This document shows positions 1 through 10,651 of a stretch of DNA of 64,000 nt, in pieces. How positions within the stretch are numbered: the first letter of the stretch is position 1; the number at the start of each line of letters is the position of its first letter. The DNA is from Daldinia sp. FL1419 (taxonomy: Eukaryota > Ascomycota > Sordariomycetes > Xylariales > Hypoxylaceae). The notes beneath the pieces are model-generated. The model was not told the origin of the DNA, did not search any database, and saw nothing but the letters and a program-made list of their open reading frames with translations. Location: assembly GCA_025201765.1 (NCBI GenBank), contig MU623477.1, positions 1 through 64,000 of the forward strand, written 5' to 3'. A program made the translations under genes and the position numbers.

Positions 1-217
1 TATTGGCCAATAAAATCAAGGCTACACTTTCCTGAATTAGGTTTAGTCGCCTCAAAATTTTGATTTTGGCAAAGTCGTACATATAGGCCTCCATAATCGG
101 ACCTCACCGGGTTTCGGTCAAAGTGGATTTAAAGAGACCTAATAGAGGTGGGATGTGTGACACATCAATCTAACCTAGGTTACAGATTTCAATTCATTCA
201 ATTCTCAGGGTCTTAGC

Positions 218-236
218 TTTTTTTTTTTTTTTTTTT
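218..236 (+). repeat. Poly-T tract
   Basis: About 19 consecutive T residues. Such a run is prone to slippage and may be nucleosome-depleted. There is no neighbouring gene close enough to assign it a promoter role. Confidence 0.9.
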
Positions 237-796
237 CGTTCCTGGCAACAAAAATAAGTGATAAAACAAAAAAGGGTCAACACCAAATTTCAAATATCCA
301 ATATTGATTTTTGATTTTTCCAATGATTCATGACTACCAGTAACATTTCAACATTTGATATAACTTATATCCAAGATCAAGTATCTATGGCACAATATGC
401 ACGCCCAGAAACGTCGCTGCATCACAGATCTCTTGTCTTGACGTCCGTGTTACGTCGAAACGCCCCAGCGGAGCGGACAGTGTGGACCATACTAAAAATT
501 TAACCATAAGTTTTTATCGAGCAATCGTTTCTCGATAAAATCGAGTAAAACTTCGATTCGAGCCGTCACTCTACACTGGAATCTCAATCGCCTTATCGGC
601 ATCCACGAATGGCTTCATTTTCCTTTCCCATCTGGAAAAGCCCCCTGTATTTACCGTCGCTGTTGCCGAATTCTGAATATTCATCAAGTAATTTTATGGT
701 AATATTTTCGGTAGTTTTCGGCCACGAAGGTCGAGACTCTTTTGTCCTTGCCATCACGGGGTAGAATTGTCCACGCAGTCACGGTCACCTCCTGGC

Positions 797-841
797 TCAT
801 CAGCTCAACAGCTCACCAGCTCACCAACTCACCAACTCATC
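797..841 (+). repeat. Short tandem repeat, 8-bp period (CAGCTCAC-like)
   Basis: Consecutive units read cagctcaa, cagctcac, cagctcac, caactcac and caactcat, about five diverged copies. No gene is evident here. A short open frame crosses the repeat but has no other support. Confidence 0.75.
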
Positions 842-2682
842 CGCTCCACTTACAGACTTACTAATACCAGTAACTCTCTCGCCGGCTACCGCTTTTCTAG
901 GACCAATCCAGGCAGACATCACCCTTCCGCGGCCTGCGATCATCTAATAAGTGTGGAGTTTTAAACCTCACAATTCTACGCACTCACGACGGATATAATC
1001 AGGACATTGGCTCAGGTTCCATGCACCAGGATGTCGCGCCTAAAAGACTTTTCCTGTCTGGTTACTTTCGTCTTTACGAGTAAATCTGGGGCTAATTCCC
1101 ACGCTCCCATCGGCTAACTGCGAGACTACTCTGCCCCAGGCCCGAACTACCGGAATCATGGCTTTTTGCAGTTCTTATTCAAACTTATTTATTCACATCA
1201 GTACATTATTTAAAAACAGAGGTCCTTTCACTTTTCTCCCACTAACTCGATAGTCCAGCGATACTAGTTTCGCAACGCTACCTAAAAGTACGCCTCCTGG
1301 CGGACTAGTTATTAGTATCGTACCTAAGGGCTAGTTAAGGCTAGGAAATTCTTAAAACAAATCCCACTCCCTAGCTCAAGACTACCCAGCTCATTTTACA
1401 TCTTCGAAACTATGTAAGGTTAGGTTAGTTTAATTACTTGAACCCGATACCGTTTAAAATCCAAATAGCACGCCTAGTATCTACGCGACCTCTCGAGTCA
1501 TGAAACTAGTTGAGATTATTCCGGAGGATCGAGGGCGTCACCCCGTAAGAGTCGATCGAGGTGAGGAATCAGTCTCTTGAGAGCATTTCAAACTCCCAGC
1601 CAAGTCCGGAAAATTTTCAGACTCTTGTTTGCCCGCAGAATCGAACCAGAGGCTGTGGCATTTCTTATGCAAGTGGTCTTTTTGGTACCTACCTCCTGAT
1701 GGTAGGTATGGGGTTTGTATCACGGTAAGGTTCGCTTAATAGGACTTAAGCATATGAGACTCAATTGTAGAACACATAACGATATACTAGAAGATAATAT
1801 TCTAATGATCTATATCATGGTATATTTTGACGGTTTCCTATACCCAGCTCTCCCGTAGATTTGCCATAAGAGACGAACAATGAGAATGGCATCGTAGAAC
1901 AGACGATAGCCAGTGACGATATCACTTCTATAACTAGAGATGTTAGAATAACTCCCATGCATAACATAGTAGCAACTAATAAAGAGAAATATTCCTAAAC
2001 TTTACATTTAAAGATTTACAATTTGTCTTGTCTTTATAGGCCCTCTTTACTAGGTACCTAGGTAGGCAATAGGAGTAAAAGCCCGCTGAACAATCGCCAA
2101 TAAATTAACAATCCAACTTCATTCCCGTGCGCCGTCGGAGGACATAATAAAACTTCAATACAGAATATCCCTATGCATAAATACCTATCTTGTATATGCT
2201 TACCACTTAGGTAGTATTTATAGAATCATCTAAAGACAGCCTATTTTTGGGACTACTTTGTCATCGCATCTCTACCTCTTTCGACAGAGTGTTCAAGAGC
2301 TAACTTCGTATCAAGCAACCGATGACCATTCGAAAGACATACGTTCACAGGCAAGGGGGAAGGTATAGAAACAACTTTCTGGATCAATAATAGAGCTGAG
2401 TTGATCGCAAAAGTATGAGCCTATTCGTAAATACCTAGCATGTTATTATAGACAGATGTAATAGGTAAAGAGCGTCCAATCAATTTATAATCTCGTTATT
2501 AATATAAAGAAATCAAAGTACACCGAAAATATCGCTCCTGTTACGTCGAAATGCCTAGGTGCTGGAGTACTAGTTAATTTCCCCCTAAGGGCATACACGT
2601 ATGCAAACGCTATGGCGCCAGAATATCAATGACCAGTCCCTGGATAATCATACGGTGATAATCGCTAGATTATTCTGCAACA

Positions 2683-2742
2683 AGGAAGCATCGCATCCAA
2701 TAATCCGCTAACCATTAACTAGCACTATTGGATGCCTTCCTA
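2683..2742. repeat. Imperfect inverted repeat
   Basis: The left arm (aggaagcatcgcatccaata) and the right arm (tattggatgccttcct) can pair, with four unpaired bases in the left arm and roughly a 20-nt loop. It lies in non-coding DNA. It could be a miniature-element end or a chance hairpin; no flanking target duplication was seen. Confidence 0.5.
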
Positions 2743-3372
2743 TGCCACGCCATTCACTATGGATGGGATAAGCACAACAAGGCTATGTAATGTTACACAA
2801 AGTTCAATAAATAAAAGTACCCCTCATTAACGCGACTGTGGAAACTATCACGCCAATGCTTACTGCTGTGGTGGTGGAGTCGAGGAAAAGGCGGCTGGCG
2901 GCTGGCGAATGTGGTTGTATCTGCTACGGGCAACGTTCAATTAGAAGTAGGCAGTACATGCACTCGTTGCAAGTGCTTAGTGGGGATATATCACTTCGAG
3001 AAAGCATTTTCGGCCGTCGGTAGTTACTTTTTGCATAAAATATTGATATTCTAGGCTTAAGGAGTCGCTTGTAGGGTAACACTGTGTAGTATGCATGCCA
3101 TCCTGCTACGCAAAAATACAATTGCGGCTCAGCCCCCGATGGGTCGAAAAATATGTAGTATCTAGCAATCGGCATGTAGTTATATGTTATAGAGTGTTAT
3201 ACAAATCTTCTCTTGTGGTTTCTTATTTGGGATACCCGCGGCGCTCATATAAGGCTTCGGCAGTAATATTTATATAATACTAGTTAGTCCTTTCTTCTAC
3301 GATATCTATAACCTTCTACGTGTGACGTATCTATATCTGTCTACGATTGACACTATATTTATTAGCTTTGAG

Positions 3373-4868
3373 ATGTCTCTCGAAAACTTCTCACACTTAA
3401 CCCGGGCCCAACAGCAAGAGATACTCGAGTCTCCCGCCCAGCCTCCTCCACCGGGGATTACCCCGAATCTAGAGCACCCCCCGCATCACAATGCTGGGCC
3501 TCATGCGACTCTCGCCATATGTACAATTTTCTCCGTTGGGATGGCCTTCGCTCGATGTTACTGTCGGTGGTTTCAATCGCCAAGGTTCGATCTATCAGAT
3601 TGTAGGTACTTCTCTTTTGCAATGAAGGACAGGCCATATTGAACTTCTAATGCTCATAATTTGAGGCAGTTCTTCTTATATTATCATTGGTAAGCGATTA
3701 TAGAATGTAATTTTAACCCTACGATTAAGGCTGATAATGAGATTCATTCGGCAGGGATGTTTCTGCGGCTACATTTCCATTTGCTATCACTTCCTGATTC
3801 TTGCCGGGTATTTTATACACACATGGGACCTTAAGTTAAACGACTCCATATACCTCTCATATGTGAGGTCCCAGGATCTAAAACTACTTGGAATTAATCT
3901 CTGATACACTGAAGCTTCTCCACGTAGGAAATAATTTATACGGAATTATTTACCCGACTCTGAAATCAGCAATTCTCATCGAGTGGATGAATCTATTCCT
4001 CCCTCGCGGCAAAAGAGGTTACTTCTACTGGGTGAGCCTCCTCCTCATCGCGCTGCTCAGCCTTTGGTATTGTGGTTTGAACGTCGCCGAAAACTTCCAC
4101 TGCGTACCCTATAAGAGAATATGGGATGTAACTGTCCCTGGACTCTGCTACGACTGGAGAATTGCCAATATTATGTCGAATTCTATCAACTTAGGCACCG
4201 ATATCATTTTGTTGGGCCTGCCACAGAAGGCAATCTGGAGCCTTCATATGTCACAGAAGCAAAAACTCGGCGTTTCTGCACTTTTTGCTACGGGATTTAT
4301 GTACGAGGAATCGTTCTAAACACCCCTGAAGATATGCACAACTCTAACTTTTGTCTCTAGTGCCTGTGTGTGTTCGACTATTACGTTAGCAAACACCGTC
4401 GCATATTATAATTCATCAGATGCTGCATATCGACTTTCACACTTGACTCTCGCCGTCGCTGGTGAGATGACTTGCGGGTATATTGTCATTGGGTTACCAT
4501 ATGTTCCTAGGATTATAGGTCACTTCGGATTTATGACCAAAATCATGACCTCGCTACTAACGTGGGCTCATATGGATTCTTGGCATTCTCATAATTCTGG
4601 TCAGACCCCGAGGTCCGATATAGAGAACGTACACCGAACGCCCCCGGCTACTGAACGACGCTACCAGATGATGGTAGATACAGACGGGATACCTCTAGAA
4701 AATATCAACGATGACGGGCCTTCCGCAATGTTCTTTTCCCGACCAGCTACTAGGCCCGATGAAAGAATACAGGGTTCTGGAATCCTCTTGACTACCAATA
4801 TTGTGGTGGATGCGACACCTAATACGAATAGGGCAAAGCCATTACACGCCCATCCCTGGGAAGGTTGA
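3373..4868 (+). CDS. Rhodopsin-like (Pth11-related) seven-transmembrane integral membrane protein
   Basis: Five exons join in frame: 3373-3601, 3670-3689, 3755-3862, 3915-4300 and 4361-4868, giving 416 residues. The predicted protein matches the fungal rhodopsin-type membrane family, with the N-terminal PPPGITPN motif, LGCFCGYIS, AGYFIHTWDL, KSAILIEWM, the cysteine-bearing ENFHCVPYKRIWD loop, LLGLPQKAIWSL and GEMTCGYIVIGLP. These correspond to successive helices and loops of that family. The C-terminal about 100 residues are polar and probably cytosolic. Known members are plasma-membrane proteins; a few (Pth11) act in surface sensing, but the ligand and role here are unknown. The second exon is only 20 nt long. 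I chose the start because PPPG and the first helix follow at the usual distance. The last intron begins GTACGA. The family assignment is firm; the small exon is inferred. Confidence 0.85.
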
Positions 4869-5463
4869 CAAGCACCTAAGCAACTCAAGAAAGAATAATT
4901 AGCATCGGAAAGGAGAAAGGAACGAAAGACGGAACGCTGCCGGCTCCGGTTCTACACAATAGGTATTTGAACGATATTTTCTAACCATAACATAAGTAAG
5001 CAATACCTAGCGCAACGCTCATGTTATAGTAATTGCCAAAATGTCCATCATTCAACACTTTGACGTACATTTTTAGCTAGGGCTTCACCGGGCTCTCAAT
5101 GGCAAGCGCAATATCCACGAAAGCTAGGCATCTGTTTAATCACCAGAGATGAGATAAACGAGTTGACGGGGTTGCTTGTGGACACATCGTTATATATCTA
5201 AAGCCCTATCACGCCATTGGGATACTACGTGGATTAAGCAAGCCTCATTTGGAAGCTGTTGAGTAAAATTAAGATATTAATCAGTCGTTACACACAACAT
5301 CCCCAGCGCCAAATTGCGTGCCAAATTGATTGGTAGCCGACAGTCCATGACATTATTCCCCATGGCAACTGTCCAGAGCGCCATTCATAAATTAAATGTT
5401 CCCTCTTACTATATAATCCTGTCGTGGTATTTAGACTTATGTTGAAACTCACCAATAAATAGA

Positions 5464-5906
5464 CCGGCTACCGAAACACCACATAGAACGGATTGGGCGA
5501 TCGCCTCCTCAGGCAGAGCAAAAACCAGGTTCATAGCCTCATTTCTGCTATAGCGTTAATTGACGTCTATAGACTATAGTATAGCTGAAATGTAAAACTT
5601 ACCAGCTAATGATCGCCACATGTATCGGGTGTCTGGATACGAATCGCGTAGTGGCTGTCCGCTCCTAGGTTTGCGAGTACTATCTTTTTCTCGCAGCTTC
5701 GACTTGACCCTTTCCATAGCTTTGCCTATTTTACTGGGGAGCGAGCCGCTGATAGTTTCTCTTTTGACATGGATTGAAGATTTGCAATCTTTATGCAGGT
5801 AATAATTAGCAAAAAATACCCCTAAAATACTCGAATAGAGCAGGTCTAAGTAGGTAGATAGATAACTAACGTTCATCTCTGTCTTGGCATTTCTGTTTTG
5901 AAGCAT
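5464..5906 (-). other. Unrecognised possible gene fragment
   Basis: The minus strand has an open frame rich in charged residues, preceded by an intron-like segment (donor GTTAGT, branch-like TGCTAAT), then GTAAGT, and a further 31-codon open stretch near 5464-5560 reading NEAMNLVFALPEEA followed by IAQSVLCGVSVAGLFIG and a GTGAGT donor. The exon-like pieces do not join in a common frame as I read them. It is therefore either a decayed gene or chance. No family is recognised. Confidence 0.2.
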
Positions 5907-6402
5907 CTTCTTTCTGGAACGACGTATCTACGAGAGTTTTCTCCGACGCGACTGACGATCGTCTTAGGCTTGCCATACTGGCGTGGAACGGTAATCCAAG
6001 TTGAGGTGACATACTTGGAAGCCCGAGGTTTTAGTTATTGTCGGAAAATTAGACTTCAGTTAAATACTTGAGATATGACGGTTGGTGAGGCTAATAGAGT
6101 ATATGAAATTTACAGATAGAGCCGCATATGATATTTTTGAAAATACTACCTTTTTCGGCGGGAGAATTCCCTCTTTAATATAAACACCTAGTAAGAGAAA
6201 TAAATCTGCCTGATTTATAATCGTTCGAGTTCCTTTTGCATACTGTTGCTCACATTGATATCTTGCTTCGGTTTCCCAAGCCGAGAGACTTCGCTCCGAG
6301 ACCCGAGCTCATTCGTAAGATATCGTGTGAATCGGATTTGACGAATCAGAATCTTAGCAGTGGAGATGATCCGCCGAATTGGGTTTCTTTCTTCGACCTC
6401 GA

Positions 6403-6424
6403 GCCGAAGCCGAAGCCGAAGCCG
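6403..6424 (+). repeat. GCCGAA hexamer repeat
   Basis: Three to four perfect tandem copies of gccgaa lie about 145 bp upstream of the regulator start at 6567. They may lie in its promoter or 5' leader. No function is inferred. Confidence 0.8.
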
Positions 6425-6566
6425 ACCTACCACTCTTTACCTATCTCCTATTCATCAATTCGTGCTCTAACTTTTACGTTAGACTATCGGAACCAAGCCT
6501 TTGATTTACGGCTTCGGATTGAGCTTGTAAAACCCTCCCGTAATTATCTTTACACTCGGTCTCTCG

Positions 6567-9193
6567 ATGAATGAACATGCAAGCCCACCTCCACTCCTTC
6601 GCCGTAATGGTCGGCCTCAAGCATGCGATGTGAGTAGTGCGCATCAGCTACCTAATCTTGAAATATAGTTATTGATATATTATTCAAGCCGTGTCGTAAA
6701 CGTAAACTAGCTTGCGATCATACACAGCCAGTTTGTAGCCGTTGCAAGAAGAGAAAACAAGATGCCAAATGCGTGTATCTCGTTTCGGGTCCTAGGGTCC
6801 CGGTATCTGGGAGCGCACTACCATCTCCGGCAACTTCTACACCGTTCTCATCTCCTCGGCGCGGAAGTCTTCAGCATCCCCAAAATAGTCGAGCTTTGAC
6901 ACCCGATGTTCAAGTTTCAGGCCTCACTCGGCCTGGTTATCTCGGCCCAACAAGCTATTGCAATATTTACGAAGATACCGAAAATAGCCTGTCGCTTCTT
7001 CAGGGATCAGGCAGTGCCATCGCCCAATCCGACGGCGCCACCCATCATGCTCCTATTGAAGGCTCACAGACCAACATGTCTGTTAGGGTCCGTGATATGG
7101 CCCTCACGGTGCTCCGGAACGTACCTGATCCCATCCAAGGGAGTGCTTTGCGCTTCAAGCCCGGAGGCGACAGCTGGATCCGCACTATCGCAGAACGGGT
7201 AGTCAAGTCTCTATATAAGGCTTGGGGCGATTATTTTAGTGCAGGAAACCGACCGACAGCCAGGTTGGAAGAACTAGCTCGAATTATTTGCGCAAATACC
7301 TTGAGGCCGTTCTCGGACGAAGAAACTGACCCGGGCAAGTGGTTCAGCCAGTTCTCCGGGAAGAATATACGCTGGGAATTAATAGGAATTCTTTCCGTGT
7401 TTTGGGAGTTCGTTCCTGGTTCGAGTACCGAGTTTTGGAAAGGGAAACGCTCCGCTGAGTTTGATCGTGGATTCCGCATCGCGAGAGAGAACATGCATCT
7501 CAGTCTCGATTTATGCAAGGAGTTTTCGGCTGGAAACTCTATGATGCTCTGCTTAAGCCAGAGATGCACAGTCATCGACTCTAGTACGTATAATTGAATT
7601 TCGCTTCTCCTGCTACCTATGGGAATTCTCGATGTTCCCCGGAACCACGCCGGGGTCCTCCAGACTATAGGTACTCTGTGATAAGCGGCTGCTAACTCTA
7701 CTATTACAGTGTCTGTCGGCGACGCCGGTAAGTGCTCCGGGACGTGTTCGTTAGATTATTACTCGGATATCACAGTGAATTACTGGAGTTGGTCGTCGCT
7801 AACGGTTAATTACAGATTTAGTCGTGTGGAGGACTCATGCAGAGTCGATTTCATTACTTACATTCCTTGGGTTCCATGTTGTTGAAGATACCGGTCGATA
7901 TCAAGCATCTTTGTCCACCGAGATCAAAAAGAGGTTTTTCCACCATATGTTCACGATGGCTATGGTGGTTGTTTCTTTTACCGGGAGACCTCCATTGATC
8001 AGTTCCCGATTTTCGTCAACGCCTCTCCCGCTCGATATTAGTAACGAAGAATTGTTCTCCGACCACGAAACTTTTATGAAGGCCGTTTCGCGTTTGGATG
8101 AAAAGGGATGGAATACCGACGGGGCAATATATCCTTCTACTAGTATTCGCGGGCGAGCCATTATCGCTTCAATCCGCGAAGAAATCTTCCGGATTGTTCT
8201 TGGCACGCCCGACCAAAAACGAGACGAACGAAGTATTATCGAAACTTTACTGTGAGTGTAAGATAAAGCTTAGAGCTCAACATCCGCTAATAAGCAGGCA
8301 GTCAACTTCGATCTCGCGAGCTTTCGGCCGTCTCCAGCTTCCCTCCATGTTTGCGCTTTAATTTTCTCGATATCGAAAATCACGATGTCCCATTAAGAGA
8401 TCTATCAGCAAGACTTTTAATGCAGCTAGAGCATTTACAGAATATGTTTTTTATAGAACGACTTTTACTCCGGTTCGGCCATGAAGATGAGGGGGATTTA
8501 CTGCAAGTCAGCTATGACCTAGTTATTCAGACATTGCCTTGGTACGTTCAGAACCTATTACCCTTCGGCTCTGCCCTTCAATCTTAAACTTGGAGCTAAC
8601 AATAACTACCTATGTAGTATGTTGCGATCTTTTCATATCGAGAAGGGTTTTGTTTCCTGTGCCTAAACTGTATGCTGATGAAGAATAGATTATTTGCATT
8701 TAGATAGGCTGGCGTCGTTTAGAAACGACTGCGAATGGCTTGTAAGTGGATATTCGAGCGCGACGCGATGATGCTATTGCTGCCCGTCTAACAATATTTG
8801 TGATAGGTCATGGCTTACGCTGTTCCTGCGGGCGGGATACTCTGCTTAGAACTTCTAAAGCCCACCCTTCATTTGAGGCCGCATAGCGATCCTAGAATCA
8901 CCCGATCTAACATTATTCAAAAACTGAGTCTTCTCGTCGCATTCCTCGACTGGGTGAGCCCGTCAGGACCGAATGGAGATTTATGCAGTGACGCGAAATC
9001 CGTAATCCAACGCGTCCTCGATCAAACGTTGAATGCTGCACCGAGCGTGTATGAACATGCTGCGACATTTCAATGGGATTCATCGACGCAACTGGATTTT
9101 AATTTTGACCTCCTCGACACGTTTGACTGGAATCGTCCTGATTTTCCATCGAGCCAACAATCAAATCAACGAGAGTTCAACATTCATCTTTAA
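6567..9193 (+). CDS. Zn2Cys6 binuclear-cluster transcription factor
   Basis: Eight exons join without a stop: 6567-6629, 6689-7583, 7710-7727, 7816-8251, 8302-8541, 8618-8646, 8704-8741 and 8807-9193, giving 701 residues. The N-terminal zinc cluster spans the first intron and reads CDPCRKRKLACDH then CSRCKKRKQDAKC, with spacing CX2CX6CX5CX2CX8C, the canonical GAL4-type DNA-binding motif. The middle and C-terminal parts match the fungal-specific regulator domain, including LPLDISNEEL, the RSRELSAVSS stretch and DRLASFRNDCEWL joined to AYAVPAGGILCLELLKP. It should act in the nucleus; the target genes are unknown. Exons three and six are 18 and 29 nt. The sixth intron uses a weak GTTTTG donor. 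The start was chosen because it puts the zinc cluster at residue 20, as is common in the family. No neighbouring gene set reveals its regulon. Confidence 0.85.
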
Positions 9194-10651
9194 ATTTAGC
9201 ACGTCGAGCATTCTTGAGAAGTCATCTCCTCGTAGGTATCACACATTTGGTAGGCGTTTGACGGACCCTGCAAACGAAGGGAGAGCGAAAGAGGAAGAGA
9301 GCAGATAGGTCCTATATTTAATTCTGTAATTATGTACTTCAGCAGCACATGGAAAATTAATAATTGCAGGATATGAACTCCTCAGAATGCTCATGGACGG
9401 GGTTGTTAACGAAGGCTATCGATAGAAAAGCCACTCTGTTTGCGCCCACTTACACGGGTTAGTTAAATGGAACCCGTGAATACGCTAATCGGTTCCCCCA
9501 AGTTCCCCTGTAGCTCAAGTGTACCTACCTAACTTTGACTCGATTCATGTTTGTTCTGGGCTTACAACTTTGCCTAACGAACGGATTCGTACGGATTCGT
9601 ACATGATGGTTTCAATGTAACGAAACACCAAAAACAAAATTGCAAGCGCTACTACAACGAATGATATCGACAATTACCTAAATTACTAGGTACCTACCTA
9701 GGTTACCTAGATTGTTACTACGTTGTACCGTAATAAACCACGCCGTAGTCACGCAGCCGTCAACCTTCCTCATTCCACATAGTACTTAACTAACACTTAT
9801 TCAATGCGGTATTCCTAGTCGGCCAAGCATCTAATATGCAGGAACAGGCACGAAAGCTTTGCCAATGCGCGGAAAATAATAACCATAGCAACCTCAACAC
9901 TTACAGATCTGGTTGTGATCGGACCGGCTCTTCGTTGCTTATCGACCTACCTACCGAGATACCCAGACAGGTTGTCCAATAGCATCTCTTGATCTTACGG
10001 ACTTAAGGATCCCCCGGTATTATGGCATACGCCGGCGCGGTTATCTGCAGCAAGCTTGTTTTCTCGCTGATGAGCTCTCGAAGGATTTGATACCCCGCGT
10101 TTCCGAGATAATGGGGGCTAGGATGCGCCGCGCAGCTCGTAGATACTACTCGATGTAACCGTGGGGACAAATATTAGGGCATCTGCTCCGGTCACTAACA
10201 AGGCCTCGCTGCAGTCTGCATGATGCGGTGACATATTGCGTATTCGGGAGTACACCGGGAGGCCAGGGATGGAAGGTTATTTCCACTCGGATGGGCACGC
10301 GAGTTGGTCACGACCACGATACTACCATGGCACTACCGCAGCAAGGCCATAAGGCAGGTCCAAAGACCTAAGACATGCATATCTCCCGCACCTCCTTACT
10401 GCTTGGAGAAAATTCAACGCGTTTACCTTATCATGCTGGTCGAATTCCTTGTCTCCAGATTGTTTATCTGGGCCCTGGAGTCGTTAGATCCTATTACCAT
10501 CCGCCCTAGATGCGCTCTGGAATGCGTCGATTACCTAGGCAACTTTTTATTGACTAGGGATATAATATAGGGTCACATCACACTCGCTCCTTTTTCTTTT
10601 TAACCTTATCCCTCTGCATCTTGCTCTTTGCAGCAAGCAGTCTTAGTCGTC
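9194..10651. other. Intergenic region
   Basis: No gene is supported. An open frame at 10304-10570 has no recognisable motif and probably belongs to the 5' region of the downstream mannosidase. A CCTAGGTA-type palindromic word is present and listed separately. Confidence 0.6.
9685..9710. repeat. Dispersed CCTAGGTA/TACCTACC palindromic word
   Basis: The segment consists of overlapping ACTAGGTACC, TACCTACCTAGG and TTACCTAG words. The same vocabulary recurs in intergenic DNA across the window, and I did not see it in exons. Confidence 0.7.

Larger units (their letters stand above)
1..3372. other. Intergenic region, no supported gene
   Basis: AT-rich DNA with many stops in all frames. The short open frames present show no recognisable domain and no splice-consistent extension. 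It holds a poly-T run, an 8-bp tandem repeat and an imperfect inverted repeat, each listed separately. A CCTAGGTA-type palindrome lies near 2050-2066. I see no tRNA, transposase or reverse-transcriptase motif. Confidence 0.6.
4869..6566. other. Intergenic region with one doubtful coding fragment
   Basis: No firmly supported gene. A possible minus-strand fragment at 5464-5906 is listed separately. The last about 350 bp lead into the downstream regulator and carry a GCCGAA hexamer repeat. The open frames at 6215-6574 on both strands have repetitive or charged composition only. Confidence 0.5.

Noticed and set aside
6236..6574. A plus-strand frame with PKPKPKP
   Set aside because: The pattern derives from the GCCGAA DNA repeat, and the regulator start lies in another frame at its end.
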